Position numbers and translations under genes: made by a program
Shown here: piece by piece, positions 5,914 through 6,026 of the stretch
Numbering within the stretch: position 1 is the first letter of the stretch
How the letters are laid out: each line of letters begins with the position of its first letter
Notes under the pieces: model-generated
What the model saw: the letters and a program-made list of their open reading frames with translations, nothing else
Told to the model about the DNA's origin: nothing
Databases searched by the model: none
Origin: Methyloprofundus sp.
Lineage (GTDB): Bacteria > Pseudomonadota > Gammaproteobacteria > Methylococcales > Methylomonadaceae
DNA: 6,026 nt
Assembly (NCBI GenBank): GCA_030636485.1
Contig: DAOVWV010000112.1
Coordinates: forward strand, 1-6,026
Direction: 5' to 3'

Positions 5914-5985
5914 CCACGTTCTAAGAACGTGGTTTTGCTTCACCCTAGAAGGGTGTTTAAAGCTAGCCCTCTGAGAAGGCTAGCT
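5914..5985. repeat. Three tandem hairpins, possible IS200/IS605-type end or omega-RNA scaffold
   Basis: Three perfect stems follow each other: CCACGTTC/GAACGTGG (5914-5921 and 5925-5932, 3-base loop), CACCCT/AGGGTG (5941-5946 and 5950-5955, 3-base loop) and AGCTAGCC/GGCTAGCT (5961-5968 and 5978-5985, 9-base loop). Subterminal hairpins of the CCACGTTC type are characteristic of IS200/IS605-family transposon ends. Several stems in a row resemble the guide-RNA scaffold of such elements (TnpB or IscB omega-RNA). The protein gene that would prove this is not in the window. The first hairpin is followed by TTTT on the plus strand, so a terminator is an alternative reading, though no rightward gene precedes it. 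Confidence 0.4.
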
Positions 5986-6026
5986 AAATTGTTACCGCCT
6001 GTTATTTATCTTATCTAAATTCTATC
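5986..6026. other. Non-coding tail of the window
   Basis: This short A/T-rich stretch shows no gene start or recognisable motif. On the minus strand every frame contains a stop here, so a leftward gene could end in or just beyond it, but nothing identifies one. Confidence 0.4.

Noticed and set aside
5914..5938. Rho-independent terminator reading rightward
   Set aside because: The hairpin plus TTTT looks suitable, but no rightward gene precedes it within 890 bp and it sits in a tandem hairpin cluster, so a terminator role is not the best explanation.
5638..6018. 126-codon rightward reading frame from trpC into the hairpin region
   Set aside because: The first half is trpC antisense and the second half passes through the four hairpins. 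It has no recognisable domain, so it is not a credible IscB, TnpB or other protein.

Overview
The window is chromosomal DNA from a moderately AT-rich gammaproteobacterium. GshB, L28, L33, MoaB and TrpC all resemble their gammaproteobacterial forms closely. A gshB-tonB pair recalls the arrangement in Pseudomonas and related groups. The two-CNB plus rhodanese protein would fit a methanotroph-like lineage (Methylococcales), but that is only a guess. Most of the window is housekeeping sequence.

Layout, left to right: positions 1-757 carry a leftward pair, moaB followed by a DUF423 membrane protein that runs off the left edge. The two overlap by one base (TAATG). Positions 758-1095 are a 338-bp gap with no gene. 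It holds a 111-bp stretch bounded by 9-bp inverted repeats with nested internal repeats, plus candidate promoters for the genes on both sides. Positions 1096-2448 encode a rightward protein with two cyclic-nucleotide-binding-like domains, a rhodanese domain and a C-terminal coiled coil. This is probably the least characterised gene here. Positions 2449-2602 are non-coding and contain two abutting hairpins. Positions 2603-3006 are the leftward rpmB-rpmG ribosomal protein operon. A divergent promoter region separates it from the rightward gshB-tonB pair (3184-5017). trpC (5028-5828) is convergent to tonB with only 10 bp between them.

The right end (5829-6026) contains no convincing gene. Between 5867 and 5985 four hairpins follow one another, three of them compact and GC-containing. 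This is unusual. It may be the end of an IS200/IS605-like transposon with the scaffold region of an omega-RNA (guide RNA of TnpB or IscB), whose protein gene would lie beyond the window edge. A good sigma70-like promoter for trpC sits inside the first hairpin, so trpC appears to have its own promoter next to this structure rather than following trpD directly.

Functionally the genes are mostly independent: molybdenum cofactor synthesis (moaB), translation (rpmB, rpmG), glutathione synthesis (gshB), TonB-type energy transduction (tonB), tryptophan synthesis (trpC) and a putative cyclic-nucleotide/sulfur signalling protein.
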